Source: CAYLNH01 sp964384625
GTDB taxonomy: Bacteria > Verrucomicrobiota > Lentisphaeria > JABSQK01
Assembly (NCBI GenBank): GCA_964384625.1
Contig: CAYLNH010000321.1
Coordinates: 1 to 7,548 of the forward strand
Direction: 5' to 3'
DNA: 7,548 nucleotides
Positions 7,135 to 7,548 of the stretch are shown in pieces. The translations under genes and the position numbers were made by a program. The notes under the pieces are model-generated. The model ran no database searches and was not told where the DNA came from. It saw only the letters and a list, made by a program, of their open reading frames with translations. Numbering within the stretch: position 1 is the stretch's first letter; each line of letters begins with the position of its first letter.

Positions 7135-7548
7135 GGCACACCTTTCAATGTGTGCCGGGGATGCCGTGGGGTTTGTCTGACTTCGGCACACCTTTCAATG
7201 TGTGCCGGTGATGCCGCGGGTTTCGTCTGACTTCGGCACACCTTTCAATGTGTGCCGGGGATGCCGTGGGATTCGTCTGATTTCGGCACACCTTTCAATG
7301 TGTGCCGGGGATGCCGCGGGGTTCGTCTGATTTCGGCACACCTTTCAATGTGTGCCGGCGGCTCCCGCTGGGTGTTTCGACTTCGGCACACCTTTCAATG
7401 TGTGCCGGCGGCTCCCGCTGCGTTCGTCTGATTTCGGCACATCTTTCAATGTGTGCCGGTGATGCCGCGGGGTTCGTCTGATTTCGGCACACCTTTCAAT
7501 GTGTGCTGGCGGCTCCCGCTGGGTGTTTCGACTTCGGCACACCTTTCA
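7135..7548. repeat. Tandem array of 50-base hairpin repeats (8 full units plus a partial)
   Basis: A 24-base hairpin with arms CGGCACAC and GTGTGCCG and loop CTTTCAAT recurs. The GGCAC core starts at 7135, 7185, 7235, 7285, 7335, 7385, 7436, 7486 and 7536. The spacing is exactly 50 bases except for one 51-base step. The remaining roughly 25 bases of each unit fall into two families: A contains GATGCCGYGGG then TTYGTCTGA (units 1-4 and 7), and B contains CGGCTCCCGCTG (units 5, 6, 8). The array extends past the window end, so the total copy number is unknown. Since 50 is not a multiple of 3, each reading frame rotates through the unit, and the open frames here (minus strand) look incidental. 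No gene is seen from 7065 to the end. Confidence 0.93.

Noticed and set aside
7295..7542. Small minus-strand proteins in the array (PAHIERCAEI-like peptide repeats)
   Set aside because: The unit is 50 bases, so the frame shifts each unit, and two frames give the same peptides out of phase. No start with a ribosome site stands out.
7135..7548. CRISPR array (about 25-base repeats with about 25-base spacers)
   Set aside because: The intervening sequences are not unique; they belong to two recurring families and share a common end. No cas gene is present in the window.

Overview
The window is a 7.5 kb piece of a GC-rich bacterial chromosome with four intact genes. Two transcription units diverge from a 437-base intergenic region that is crowded with inverted repeats. 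Protein architecture (an ABC-2 permease carrying a beta-propeller-like insert, and an MFS protein with a HEAT-repeat tail) and the dispersed hairpins suggest Planctomycetota or a neighbouring lineage. This is an inference from style only; the window contains no rRNA or marker gene.

Layout: bases 1-70 are 3' flank with no gene. Bases 71-2320 (minus) encode a major-facilitator-type membrane protein with a C-terminal HEAT-repeat domain. Bases 2321-2757 are the divergent intergenic region. It holds a 10-bp hairpin just upstream of the MFS start, a pair of mutually exclusive hairpins, a perfect 27-bp palindrome and an 8-bp hairpin near the ABC promoter side. Bases 2758-7064 (plus) form a tight three-gene unit: an ABC ATPase, an ABC-2 permease overlapping it by ATGA, and a sugar kinase resembling N-acetylhexosamine 1-kinase that starts 9 bases after the permease stop. 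A modest terminator-like hairpin follows. Bases 7135-7548 are a tandem array with a 50-base period, each unit carrying the same 24-base hairpin; the array runs off the window end.

How the genes may work together: the ATPase and permease should form one ABC-2 transport complex, with the predicted propeller outside the cytoplasmic membrane. The translationally close kinase suggests co-expression and possibly amino-sugar metabolism, but nothing in the sequence gives the transported substrate. The MFS-HEAT gene shares only the intergenic region.

The most unusual items are the 50-base hairpin array (CRISPR-like at first sight, but with 'spacers' from just two recurring families), the 27-bp palindrome, and the propeller-inserted permease.
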